Assembly: GCA_964635875.1 (NCBI GenBank)
Contig: CAZWRK010000093.1
Coordinates: 1 to 16,757, forward strand
Direction: 5' to 3'
Length of the DNA stretch: 16,757 nt
Source of the DNA: CAZWRK01 sp964635875
Lineage (GTDB): Bacteria > Pseudomonadota > Gammaproteobacteria > Burkholderiales > Aquaspirillaceae
Shown piece by piece: positions 8,094 to 15,142 of this stretch. The notes below the pieces were generated by a model, which was not told the DNA's origin, did not search any database, and worked only from the letters and a program-made list of their open reading frames with translations. Numbering within the stretch: position 1 is the first letter of the stretch; each line of letters starts with the position of its first letter. Position numbers and translations under genes: made by a program.

Positions 8094-9131
8094 ATGACTG
8101 CATTTGATACTTTGCAACAGACGCTCCGCAGCGACCCCAAGCATTGGCTGGTGACCGGCTGCGCCGGTTTTATTGGCAGCAACCTGCTCGAAGCCTTGCT
8201 CCGCCTTGGGCAAACCGTGACTGGTTTGGATAATTTTTCGACCGGCTACCGTGAAAACCTGGAAGAAGTCCGCCAGCTGGTTGGCGAAGCGGCATGGGCG
8301 AATTTCCGCTTAGTCGAGGGCGACATTCGCCAACCCGACGATTGCCGCAATGCTTTAGAAGGAGTGGATTATGTCTTGCATCAAGCCGCCCTCGGCAGTG
8401 TGCCGCGTTCCTTGGCCGACCCGTGGAATAGCCACGACAGCAATGTGAACGGCTTTTTACAGCTGCTAATTGCCGCCCGCGATGTCGGTGTAAAACGCTT
8501 TGTCTATGCCGCCTCCAGCTCGACCTACGGCGACCATCCGGCGCTGCCCAAAATCGAAGACCGCATCGGTAAACCGTTGTCGCCGTATGCGGTGACAAAA
8601 TATATCGGCGAGCTGTACGCCGATGTGTTCGCCAAATCGTATGGCCTGCAATCGGTTGGCCTGCGCTATTTCAATGTATTTGGCCCGCGTCAAAATCCAC
8701 TGGGCGCGTATGCGGCGGTGATGCCGCAATGGTTTGGCGCACTGCTGCAAAGCCAGCCGGTGTATATCAATGGCGATGGCGAAACCAGCCGCGATTTCTG
8801 CTTTATCGCCAATGCGATTCAAGCGAACCTACTCGCCGCAACCGCACCGCTGGAGCAAGGCCACGAGGTGTTTAATGTCGCGGTCGGCGAACGCACCAAT
8901 TTAAAACAGCTCTATCAAGGCATTCGGGCAGAAGTCGCACAGGTCATGCCGACAGTGTTGGAGGTTGAGCCGGTGTACCGCGATTTTCGGGCGGGTGATG
9001 TTCAACATTCGCTGGCCGATATCAGCAAGGCGCAGACCTTATTGGGCTATGCGCCAACCCATCGCGTCCCCGAAGGTTTGAAAGTGGCGGCCCCGTGGTA
9101 TATCGACTACTGGCGGAAACAGGGCGCATGA
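8094..9131 (+). CDS. tviC: UDP-N-acetylglucosamine/GlcNAcA 4-epimerase, TviC/WbpP-type
   Basis: Extended short-chain dehydrogenase (345 residues) that interconverts gluco and galacto forms of UDP-HexNAc or its uronic acid. The NAD motif TGCAGFIGSN is at 21-30. LDNFSTGYRENLEEV (45-59) and the Ser-Thr-Tyr region AASSSTYGDHPALPK (139-153) follow. The catalytic Tyr165 and Lys169 are in SPYAVTK (163-169). RYFNVFGPRQNPLGAY (191-206) is typical of this branch. The N-terminal MTAFDTLQQTLRSDPKHWLV style before the Rossmann motif is characteristic of TviC/WbpP rather than GalE. No clear Shine-Dalgarno precedes ATG 8094, although the start fits the family. The stop overlaps the next gene (ATGA). Beside tviB it should complete UDP-GalNAcA synthesis. 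Confidence 0.93.
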   Translation: MTAFDTLQQTLRSDPKHWLVTGCAGFIGSNLLEALLRLGQTVTGLDNFSTGYRENLEEVRQLVGEAAWANFRLVEGDIRQPDDCRNALEGVDYVLHQAALGSVPRSLADPWNSHDSNVNGFLQLLIAARDVGVKRFVYAASSSTYGDHPALPKIEDRIGKPLSPYAVTKYIGELYADVFAKSYGLQSVGLRYFNVFGPRQNPLGAYAAVMPQWFGALLQSQPVYINGDGETSRDFCFIANAIQANLLAATAPLEQGHEVFNVAVGERTNLKQLYQGIRAEVAQVMPTVLEVEPVYRDFRAGDVQHSLADISKAQTLLGYAPTHRVPEGLKVAAPWYIDYWRKQGA

Positions 9132-10150
9132 ACATCCTCATCATCCGTCGCGACAATATCGGGGATTTGGTCTGCACCACACCGCTGATTCACGCCCTGC
9201 GCCAACGTTATCCACAGGCGCGGCTGTGTGCCTTGGTGAATAGCTATAACGCGGGCGTTCTACAGCAGCATCCCGATGTGGATAAAGTCTATGCCTACAC
9301 CAAGGCCAAGCATCGCGGCGCGGGCGAGTCATTGCTGGGCGTGCATCTGCGGCGGGTGAAGTTGATTGTCGATTTGTGGCGCGAGCGTTTTGATTATGCG
9401 ATTGCGGTCGGCCCCGGCGCGGTGCGTCACGCCCGCAGCGCACGACCGAAACACATTATTGCGTTTCATGAACACGGCCACGCCCCCGAACGCGGCGTCG
9501 ATTGTCCGGTCGCGCGCGATGGTCAGCAGCGCATGCATGAAGTGTTGGACGTGTTTCGTTTGTTGACGCCGCTCGGCATCGAAGGCACGCCGCCGAAATT
9601 GGTGCTGCACATCGACCCCGCTCGGCGAGCGCATTACGCCCACACCTTGCCACCCACCACAGGGAAACGAATTGCCATTCATCTCAGCGCCCGCGAAGCC
9701 TCACGCCGCTGGCCGCTGGCGAAGTTTCAGGCTTTGATTGCATCGCTGACCGCGCAAGGGCATCAGGTTTTGCTGTTTTGGGCGCCCGGTGCAGCCAATG
9801 ATCCGCGTCACCCCGGTGATGACGAGATGGCCGCGGCGATTCTCGCCCACGCACCGGCAGATCAAATTGTGCCGTGCCCGACGGCTTGCGTTGAAGATCT
9901 GATTGCGGCGCTGTCGCTGGCCGATGTGGTGGTATGCGCTGACGGCGGTAGCCTGCATATTGCCGCGGGCGTCGGGGTGCCCGTGGTCGCACTGTTTGAG
10001 CATCTCGACAAAAAAACCCAGCGCTGGTATCCGTGGGGCGTGCCGTATGTGTTGGTCAGTTCGGGTTCGGCGCAAGACTGGCAAATTGAGCATATTGCGT
10101 TGGATGCCGTGCAAGCGGCCTGCCAACAATTACTACACACACCGGTTTGA
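9128..10150 (+). CDS. GT9 (heptosyltransferase-like) glycosyltransferase
   Basis: Third GT9 enzyme, 340 residues. It opens with MNILIIRRDNIGDLVCTTPL (1-20); Asp13 matches the family-conserved Asp. The C-domain has IHLSAREASRRWPLAKFQAL (the 'RRWP' donor motif) and VVCADGGSLHIAAGVGVPVV, then ALFEHLDKKTQRWYPWG. The chosen ATG 9128 overlaps the preceding stop (ATGA); the alternative start at 9095 would sit wholly inside the epimerase gene and adds non-family residues. It is the last gene of the polysaccharide operon; a 127-base gap separates it from htpX. The likely role is addition of a heptose or other sugar to LPS core. Donor identity is not visible, and its divergence from the other two suggests a different linkage. 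Confidence 0.9.
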   Translation: MNILIIRRDNIGDLVCTTPLIHALRQRYPQARLCALVNSYNAGVLQQHPDVDKVYAYTKAKHRGAGESLLGVHLRRVKLIVDLWRERFDYAIAVGPGAVRHARSARPKHIIAFHEHGHAPERGVDCPVARDGQQRMHEVLDVFRLLTPLGIEGTPPKLVLHIDPARRAHYAHTLPPTTGKRIAIHLSAREASRRWPLAKFQALIASLTAQGHQVLLFWAPGAANDPRHPGDDEMAAAILAHAPADQIVPCPTACVEDLIAALSLADVVVCADGGSLHIAAGVGVPVVALFEHLDKKTQRWYPWGVPYVLVSSGSAQDWQIEHIALDAVQAACQQLLHTPV

Positions 10151-10205
10151 GCCGGTGAGTTTGCCCCTATATTGAATTCAGGTCGGAGCGACAAGCGCGC
10201 ATGAC

Positions 10206-10226
10206 AGCTTAAGTCGGCTTTAAGCT
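10206..10226. promoter_or_regulatory. Dyad AGCTTAA-N7-TTAAGCT upstream of htpX
   Basis: A perfect 7-bp inverted repeat (10206-10212 and 10220-10226) with a 7-base spacer lies 51 bases before the htpX start. It could be an operator or a 5'-UTR hairpin. A loose promoter candidate, TTGAGC (10147-10152) with TATATT (10168-10173) at 15-base spacing, lies upstream. Neither matches the CpxR or sigma-E consensus known for htpX control in E. coli. Confidence 0.3.
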
Positions 10227-10277
10227 CATCGTGCGCCAATCCCGCCATTCACCTTGTCTTTTTTGGAGATGTTTGCC

Positions 10278-11165
10278 ATGAACTTGAAACGCATTGCGCT
10301 GTTTCTTCTCACCAACTTGGCCGTAGTTTTGGTCTTATCGGTGACCGCCAGCCTGCTCGGCGTCAATAAATTCCTGACCGCAAACGGCTTGAATCTAGGC
10401 ATGTTGTTGATGTTCGCCATGTTGATGGGCTTTGGCGGGTCGTTTATTTCGCTGCTGATGTCCAAGCCGATGGCGAAATGGTCCACCGGTGCGCAGATCA
10501 TCGAAACCCCGCAAAGTGAGCTTGAACACTGGCTGGTTTCGACTGTCGCCCGTCAGGCACAAATTGCCGGAATCGGCATGCCCGAAGTGGCGATCTACGA
10601 AGGCGACCCGAATGCCTTTGCCACCGGTGCCAGCCGCAATAATTCACTGGTCGCGGTCTCGACCGGCCTATTGCAAACCATGAGCCGCGAAGAGGTCGAA
10701 GCGGTGCTGGCGCACGAAGTCGCGCACGTCGCGAATGGCGATATGGTGACGCTGACCTTGATTCAAGGGGTGGTGAATACCTTTGTGATCTTCTTGGCGC
10801 GCGTGGTCGGCTATGCCGTCGATCAAATGTTGCGTAAAAACGACGAAGAAAACAGCGGCCCCGGCATTGGTTACATGATTACCGTGATCGTCTGTGAAAT
10901 CGTGTTTGGGATCTTGGCGTCGGTGATCGTGATGTACTTCTCGCGTCAACGCGAATACCGCGCCGACGCCGGTGCCGCCTACATCTTGGGCAGCCCACGG
11001 CCAATGATGAATGCCTTGGCGCGCTTGGGCGGGATCGAAACCAGCTCCCTGCCGAAAGAAATGGCCGCATCGGGCATTGCCGGTGGCATTTCGATGTCGG
11101 AACTGTTTTCCAGCCATCCGCGCATTGAAGACCGAATTCAAGCCCTGCAAAACGGTCACGCCTAA
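10278..11165 (+). CDS. htpX: HtpX, membrane-bound zinc metalloprotease (M48)
   Basis: Inner-membrane endoprotease that cuts damaged membrane proteins, working alongside FtsH in envelope quality control. It has 295 residues, close to E. coli HtpX (293). Two N-terminal membrane segments (7-27 and 40-60) are followed by the zinc motif HEVAH (146-150), where Glu147 is the catalytic residue. The third ligand is Glu226 in SRQREYRADAGAA. Further hydrophobic segments lie at 160-180 and 199-220. I chose ATG 10278, with GGAG nine bases upstream, because MNLKRIALFLLTNLAV is the family N-terminus; in-frame starts at 10254 and 10269 only add residues. A strong terminator follows, so it appears to be a single-gene unit. 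Confidence 0.95.
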   Translation: MNLKRIALFLLTNLAVVLVLSVTASLLGVNKFLTANGLNLGMLLMFAMLMGFGGSFISLLMSKPMAKWSTGAQIIETPQSELEHWLVSTVARQAQIAGIGMPEVAIYEGDPNAFATGASRNNSLVAVSTGLLQTMSREEVEAVLAHEVAHVANGDMVTLTLIQGVVNTFVIFLARVVGYAVDQMLRKNDEENSGPGIGYMITVIVCEIVFGILASVIVMYFSRQREYRADAGAAYILGSPRPMMNALARLGGIETSSLPKEMAASGIAGGISMSELFSSHPRIEDRIQALQNGHA

Positions 11166-11191
11166 ACCGGCTTAACGCCTGATTCATCCCC

Positions 11192-11220
11192 ACAGCCGCC
11201 CAGAAAGCGGCTGTTTTTTT
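11192..11220 (+). terminator. Intrinsic terminator of htpX
   Basis: ACAGCCGC (11192-11199) pairs with GCGGCTGT (11207-11214) around a 7-base loop and is followed by a T run through 11220. Confidence 0.88.
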
Positions 11221-11233
11221 AAGGATATTGATC

Positions 11234-11854
11234 ATGATGACGCTCTATACATGGGGTACGCCCAACGGCCGCAAAGTGTCGATTTGCCTCGAAGAACTTG
11301 GGCTACCGTACCAAGTGCAGTCGGTGGATATTTTGGCGGGCGATCAACATCAACCGCTGTTTCGCGCCATGAATCCGAATGGCAAAATTCCGGTGCTGGT
11401 GGATCCACACGGCCCCGAAGGCCAGCCGATCACTGTGTTTGAATCGGGAGCGATTTTGATCTATCTCGCCGAAAAATACGGCCAATTTCTGCCGACCGGT
11501 GGCGCTGCGCGCTATACCGTTTTGCAGTGGCTGATGTTTCAAATGGGCGGATTTGGGCCAATGCTCGGACAAGCACACCACTTCAACCGCTTCGCCCCTG
11601 AGCGCATTCCCTACGCGATGGATCGCTATCGCACCGAGGCAGCGCGTTTGTACGCGGTGCTAGATCAGCACTTAACCGACAAAGAATTCGTTGCGGGGGC
11701 ATATTCGATCGCAGATATGGCGCTGTACCCGTGGACGGAACGCTGGGAATGGCAAGAAATTGACCTCAGTGCTTATCCGGCAGTGATGGCGTGGCGAGAG
11801 CGAATGGCCGCGCGGGAAGCGGTTCAGCGCGGCATGCGCATTCCCTCCGCCTAA
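11234..11854 (+). CDS. yfcG: Nu-class glutathione transferase, YfcG-like disulfide-bond oxidoreductase
   Basis: Cytosolic glutathione transferase-fold enzyme. E. coli YfcG acts mainly as a glutathione-dependent disulfide reductase. The protein has 206 residues. The thioredoxin-like N-domain has YTWGTPNGRK; Thr9 and Asn11 match the YfcG active-site positions when ATG 11234 is used. NPNGKIPVLVD and FESGAILIYLAEKYG form the glutathione-binding part. The helical domain has LQWLMFQMGGFGPMLGQAHH, highly characteristic of YfcG/YghU proteins. AAGGA (11221-11225) is eight bases before ATG 11234. It sits between two terminators and seems monocistronic; any promoter must overlap the upstream terminator region or be supplied by read-through. 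I found no link with the LPS genes. Confidence 0.92.
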   Translation: MMTLYTWGTPNGRKVSICLEELGLPYQVQSVDILAGDQHQPLFRAMNPNGKIPVLVDPHGPEGQPITVFESGAILIYLAEKYGQFLPTGGAARYTVLQWLMFQMGGFGPMLGQAHHFNRFAPERIPYAMDRYRTEAARLYAVLDQHLTDKEFVAGAYSIADMALYPWTERWEWQEIDLSAYPAVMAWRERMAAREAVQRGMRIPSA

Positions 11855-11861
11855 GCGCCAA

Positions 11862-11894
11862 AAACAGCGGCTTCTGGCAAAAAAGTCGCTGTTT
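11862..11894. terminator. Probable intrinsic terminator after yfcG
   Basis: AAACAGCGGCTT (11862-11873) pairs with AAGTCGCTGTTT (11883-11894): 12 bp with one G-U, around a nine-base loop. The + strand tail is only the three Ts within the stem. On the minus strand the A run before the stem gives a T run. Confidence 0.6.
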
Positions 11895-11910
11895 ACGGTA
11901 TTCCATCGCG

Positions 11911-11990
11911 GATTTTCTAAAAAAATTAGAAAAAAACACCACCAAAAGAAAACAATTTTTTGATTTAAAAATCAAACAGTTATACGAAAC
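11911..11990. repeat. AT-rich block with two perfect palindromes
   Basis: This 80-base block is about 21% GC inside GC-rich DNA. It holds TTTTCTAA (11913-11920) with TTAGAAAA (11926-11933) around five As, and TTTGATTT (11959-11966) with AAATCAAA (11969-11976) around AA. It could be an operator pair, an H-NS-type or bent-DNA region, or AT-rich hairpins. TTATAC (11980-11985) is a possible -10 element. It lies in the 304-base gap before the TRAP gene, in which I see no coding sequence. Confidence 0.5.
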
Positions 11991-12028
11991 CCTTCATGCT
12001 AATTGCTGCATTGCACGAACGAGAATAG

Positions 12029-12056
12029 TTGGCAAGACGGCCACGATCCATAGAAT
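12029..12056 (+). promoter_or_regulatory. Candidate sigma-70 promoter of the TRAP binding-protein gene
   Basis: TTGGCA (12029-12034) and TAGAAT (12051-12056) each differ from consensus at one position and are 16 bases apart. The start of transcription would fall near 12063, leaving a leader of about 95 bases before the GTG start. Confidence 0.5.
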
Positions 12057-12158
12057 GATTAGAGGAATGCGGAGATCAGACTACCGTCGATCCCCGTCCC
12101 AACACTCGATAAAAAACGGTCAAAACCCCGAGTAGAAACGTCTTAAGGAGATCCAAGC

Positions 12159-12980
12159 GTGGAACGTCGTGACTTTCTGAAAAAAGCAGCCGGTGCCGGT
12201 ATTGCTGCCTCTGCCGCCGCTGTTGTATCCGCTCCTGCTATCGCTGCCGAACCCCAAGTTCGCTGGCGCCTCGCATCCAGCTTCCCGAAAAGCCTCGACA
12301 CGATTTATGGTGGCGCGGATGTCTTGGCAAAGCGCGTTGCCGAACTGACCGATGGCAAATTCCAAATCCGTGTGTTTGCTGCCGGTGAAATTGTACCGGG
12401 CTTGCAAGTGCTCGACGCCGTACAAAATGGCACCGTCGAAATCGGCCACACCTGCAGTTATTACTATGTCGGGAAAAACAAAGCCTTTGGCTTTGACACT
12501 TCGATGCCGTTCGGCCTGACNNNNNNNNNNNNNNNNNNNNNNNNNNNNNNNNNNNNNNNNNNNNNNNNNNNNNNNNNNNNNNNNNNNNNNNNNNNNNNNN
12601 NNNNNNNNNNNNNNNNNNNNATCAGCTTCTACATCAATCAAGATCAATGGGCGAAGCTGCCAAAATCCTACCAAGCGGCCCTCGAAGCGGCAGCGGCAGA
12701 AAGCAACATCACAATGGTGGCCGAGTATGACTACAAAAACCCGCAAGCCCTTGCACGCTTGTTAGGCAATGGCGTCAAACTTCAGCGCTACCCGAAAGAT
12801 GTGCTGATTGCTGCGCAAAAAGCCGCCGCCGCGATCTACGAAGAAGAAGCCGCCAAAAATCCGATCTTCAAGAAGATCTACACCGACTGGCTCGCCTTCC
12901 GCAACGTTGAGCACCGCTGGTTTAGCCTGACCGAAGCGACGATGGAGCAGTTTATGTATTCCTCGCAGCTGAAAAAATAA
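12159..12980 (+). CDS. TRAP transporter substrate-binding protein, TakP/DctP type (internal assembly gap)
   Basis: Periplasmic solute receptor of a tripartite ATP-independent transporter; relatives bind 2-oxoacids or other organic acids. The start is GTG 12159, with TAAGGAG (12144-12150) eight bases upstream. The N-terminus ERRDFLKKAAGAG (2-14) plus a hydrophobic stretch ending APAIAA (about 30) is a Tat-type signal, common in this branch. RWRLASSFPKSLDTIYGGA (35-53) and FAAGEIVPGLQVLDAV are family signatures. The C-part has YDYKNPQALARLL and KNPIFKKIYTDWLAFR. The real product should be about 360 residues. The 273 seen include 33 unknown codons from a fixed 100-N gap, so roughly 120-130 central residues, including most of the ligand site, are missing. 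Frame continuity across the Ns is accidental. No DctQ or DctM gene is adjacent. Confidence 0.88.
   Translation: MERRDFLKKAAGAGIAASAAAVVSAPAIAAEPQVRWRLASSFPKSLDTIYGGADVLAKRVAELTDGKFQIRVFAAGEIVPGLQVLDAVQNGTVEIGHTCSYYYVGKNKAFGFDTSMPFGLXXXXXXXXXXXXXXXXXXXXXXXXXXXXXXXXXXISFYINQDQWAKLPKSYQAALEAAAAESNITMVAEYDYKNPQALARLLGNGVKLQRYPKDVLIAAQKAAAAIYEEEAAKNPIFKKIYTDWLAFRNVEHRWFSLTEATMEQFMYSSQLKK
12521..12620. other. Scaffold gap of 100 Ns
   Basis: Exactly 100 undetermined bases. The round length suggests a placeholder of unknown true size. Comparison with typical TakP/DctP length suggests that about 370-390 bases really belong here if the gene is intact. Confidence 0.97.
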
Positions 12981-12998
12981 GCTGCTGCGATGCCAAAC

Positions 12999-13028
12999 AA
13001 AACGCCGCACAATGTGCGGCGTTTTTTT
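12999..13028. terminator. Strong, probably bidirectional terminator between convergent genes
   Basis: AAAACGCCGCAC (12999-13010) pairs with GTGCGGCGTTTT (13014-13025) around AAT; Ts continue to 13028. The reverse strand also ends in a T-rich stretch (TTTTGTTT), so it can serve both the TRAP gene and the minus-strand sensor kinase. Confidence 0.92.
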
Positions 13029-13041
13029 CGTTCCAATGGCA

Positions 13042-14370
13042 CTACCGCCTCGGCAAACACACCACCGCACACAGCCCACCGTCAGGCGGACATTCCAGCC
13101 GCAAATCGCCGCCCAACTGGTGCGCTAAATGCCGTGCAATCGTCAAGCCCAAACCACTGCCGCCCAAGCTCCGATTGCGTGAGCTATCCAGCCGATAAAA
13201 TGGCTCAAAAACCCGCTCTAATTGCTCAGCCGGAATCCCCGGCCCATGATCGCGAATGCTCAACTGCACATGGTCGCCGTGGTCTTCAAGTGTCAGGCTG
13301 ATGTCGCCGTGGCCGTAGCGATAAGCGTTGTCCAGCAAGTTATCCACAATCCGCCGCAACGCAGCGGGCGCGGTTCGCAGCGGATGATCCGCGTGACCGA
13401 AGCGCAAAGGCCGTTGCCCTAATTCAGCACGATCAGCGAGCCACGCATCGAGCAGGCTATTGAGGTCGCACCGCTCAGGACTGACCCCCGCCACCTCATC
13501 GCGCAGATAGGCCAAGGTTTCTTGCACCAGCGCCTGCATTTCATCCAAATCACGAATAAATTTTTCGCGTAGATCCTCTTCATCCAACAATTCGGCGCGA
13601 AGCTTGAGGCGTGTAATCGGGGTTTTGAGGTCGTGGCTCATCGCGGCCAACAGCTTGATGCGAGTGTCGAGGTGTTCGAGTAGTTGTGCTTGCATGCGGT
13701 TGAACGCATGTGCAACACGTTGAACCTCCTGCGCGCCGCGCAAAGTCAGCGGAGGGCGTTTCAGGTCATGGCCCAAGGCATCGGCAGCATCCGCGAGCTG
13801 GTCAAGCGGGCGGGTCATGCTGCGCGCCGCAATCAGCGCCACCAATAACACTGCCGCCAACGTAGCAGCCAGTTGCCCTAAAAACGGAAGCGGCGGCGGG
13901 GCATGGCCGCCACCAAAACGCACCTGCGCAACCATCCAATCGCCATCCGCTAAGCGAAGCCACGCCTGCACACCGCGCCCGACCGGCCCCGCATCCGATC
14001 GTGAAAACTCGGCCCGATACACTTTGACGAGACGCTGCGGGTCAGCGTCGCGCAAGGCCACGGCGAGCAAGTGGGCGGTCGGTGGCAACCGGTCACCTTC
14101 TTCCTGCGGCGGTGCATCGGTCGCAAGGCGAATGCTCACTGCGGGCATCGAGACGAGCGGCGCAAGACGCTCGCGCTCGGCACGATTCAACGAGTCGTAC
14201 CAGCGCGCAAGATCGACGACGCGGCGGGCGTTAAATTCAATGCGATTGCGCAGATATTGCTCGCCACGGTCGCGATGCATCAACCACGTACTCGCCACCA
14301 GCGCCACCACGACCGCCGCCGCGAGCAAACAGGCAAGCCGCGCAAATAAAGAACGAGGAATCAGCCGCAT
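13042..14370 (-). CDS. Sensor histidine kinase, EnvZ/CpxA-like
   Basis: Inner-membrane two-component kinase of 442 residues. The first membrane segment is at about 9-30, a periplasmic sensing domain at about 31-160, the second membrane segment at about 163-183, and the HAMP domain at about 184-236. The H-box MSHDLKTPITRLK (244-256) carries the phospho-accepting His246. The N-box is IVDNLLDNAYRYG (341-353), the G1 box RDHGPGIP (373-380, Asp374) and the G2 box GGSGLGLT (403-410). Upstream GGAAGAG supports the ATG at 14370. It overlaps the response regulator by 10 bases, so the two are co-translated. The H-box wording (SHDLKTPITR) is close to the EnvZ group. The stimulus is unknown, but a divergent Spy-like gene hints at envelope stress or metal sensing. 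Confidence 0.93.
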   Translation of the reverse strand: MRLIPRSLFARLACLLAAAVVVALVASTWLMHRDRGEQYLRNRIEFNARRVVDLARWYDSLNRAERERLAPLVSMPAVSIRLATDAPPQEEGDRLPPTAHLLAVALRDADPQRLVKVYRAEFSRSDAGPVGRGVQAWLRLADGDWMVAQVRFGGGHAPPPLPFLGQLAATLAAVLLVALIAARSMTRPLDQLADAADALGHDLKRPPLTLRGAQEVQRVAHAFNRMQAQLLEHLDTRIKLLAAMSHDLKTPITRLKLRAELLDEEDLREKFIRDLDEMQALVQETLAYLRDEVAGVSPERCDLNSLLDAWLADRAELGQRPLRFGHADHPLRTAPAALRRIVDNLLDNAYRYGHGDISLTLEDHGDHVQLSIRDHGPGIPAEQLERVFEPFYRLDSSRNRSLGGSGLGLTIARHLAHQLGGDLRLECPPDGGLCAVVCLPRR

Positions 14371-15098
14371 GCGGACTCTTCCGAGAGGCTGACGGGGGCC
14401 GTAAAGACATAGCCTTCGCCGCGCACCGTTTTAATCAAGCGCGCCTCGCGCGCATCATCGCCTAAACGCTGGCGGAGGCGGCTGACTTGCACATCAATAC
14501 TGCGATCGAAGGGTTCATTGTCGCGACCATGCAGCAAGTCCATCAGCTGGTCGCGATTCAGCACGCGGTGCGGCCGCTCCACAAAAATTTTCAGCAAACG
14601 AAATTCCGCGCCGGACAGCTCGACGGCGGCACCGGCGGGGTCGTGTAGGGTGCGGGTATCAAAATTCAGCATCCAGCCATCAAAGCGGGCGGCACGGTGT
14701 TGGGGCGCGTGGAGGTTTTCAGGGAGCGCCCGCGCTCGCCGCAAAACGGCTTTGATGCGCGCCAGCAGCTCACGTGGATTAAACGGCTTGGGCAGATAAT
14801 CATCTGCGCCCATTTCCAGCCCCAGAATGCGGTCGAAATCATCACCGCGAGCGGTCAGCATTAAAATCGGCAGATTAGAGCGGCTGCGCAGCTCGCGACA
14901 CAAGGTCAGCCCGTCATCGCCGGGCAGCATCACATCCAACACCACCAGATCAAACGCCTGCGTCGCAAGCGCGGCATACATGGCGCGACCGTCGGCCACC
15001 GCCGTCGCCCGAAAACCATTGCGGGTCAGGTAGCGAGTGAGTAGCTCTCGAATCTCGCGGTCGTCATCCACGACTAATAAATGATCAGAATTTTCCAT
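14361..15098 (-). CDS. OmpR-family response regulator
   Basis: DNA-binding response regulator of 245 residues, partner of the downstream-overlapping kinase. The receiver domain (about 6-120) has the acidic pocket Asp11/Asp12, phospho-accepting Asp55 in LVVLDVMLPGDDG, Thr82 in LMLTARGDD and Lys104 in LPKPFNPRELLARI. The winged-helix domain (about 137-234) has ELSGAEFRLLKIFVERPHRV, SIDVQVSRLRQRLGDD and the wing IKTVRGEGYVF. I chose ATG 15098 (MENSDHLLVV); a longer form from the TTG at 15149 adds 17 residues before the usual N-terminus and is unlikely. No clear Shine-Dalgarno lies before 15098. A GATAAT box on the minus strand (15110-15105) would start transcription almost at the ATG, so a leaderless message is possible. 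It probably regulates itself and the divergent Spy-like gene. Confidence 0.94.
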   Translation of the reverse strand: MENSDHLLVVDDDREIRELLTRYLTRNGFRATAVADGRAMYAALATQAFDLVVLDVMLPGDDGLTLCRELRSRSNLPILMLTARGDDFDRILGLEMGADDYLPKPFNPRELLARIKAVLRRARALPENLHAPQHRAARFDGWMLNFDTRTLHDPAGAAVELSGAEFRLLKIFVERPHRVLNRDQLMDLLHGRDNEPFDRSIDVQVSRLRQRLGDDAREARLIKTVRGEGYVFTAPVSLSEESACG

Positions 15099-15142
15099 AT
15101 CGGGATTATCCAACACCCCTCTGGCCCACGAGCAAGTTTTGG

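Noticed and set aside
10141..10156. ACCGG/CCGGT hairpin at the end of the third GT9 gene as an operon terminator
   Set aside because: The stem is only five base pairs and is followed by GAGTTTGCCCC rather than a T run.
10668..11159. 163-residue minus-strand frame opposite htpX
   Set aside because: It is a shadow of the htpX codons, with no family signature and no ribosome site.
11791..12135. 114-residue + frame from within yfcG into the spacer
   Set aside because: It starts inside yfcG in another frame and crosses a terminator and the AT-rich palindromes. Composition is not coding-like.
13817..14392. 191-residue + frame opposite the sensor kinase
   Set aside because: The kinase on the minus strand has complete domain motifs. 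This frame is low-complexity Ala/Ser/Arg/Thr shadow sequence.
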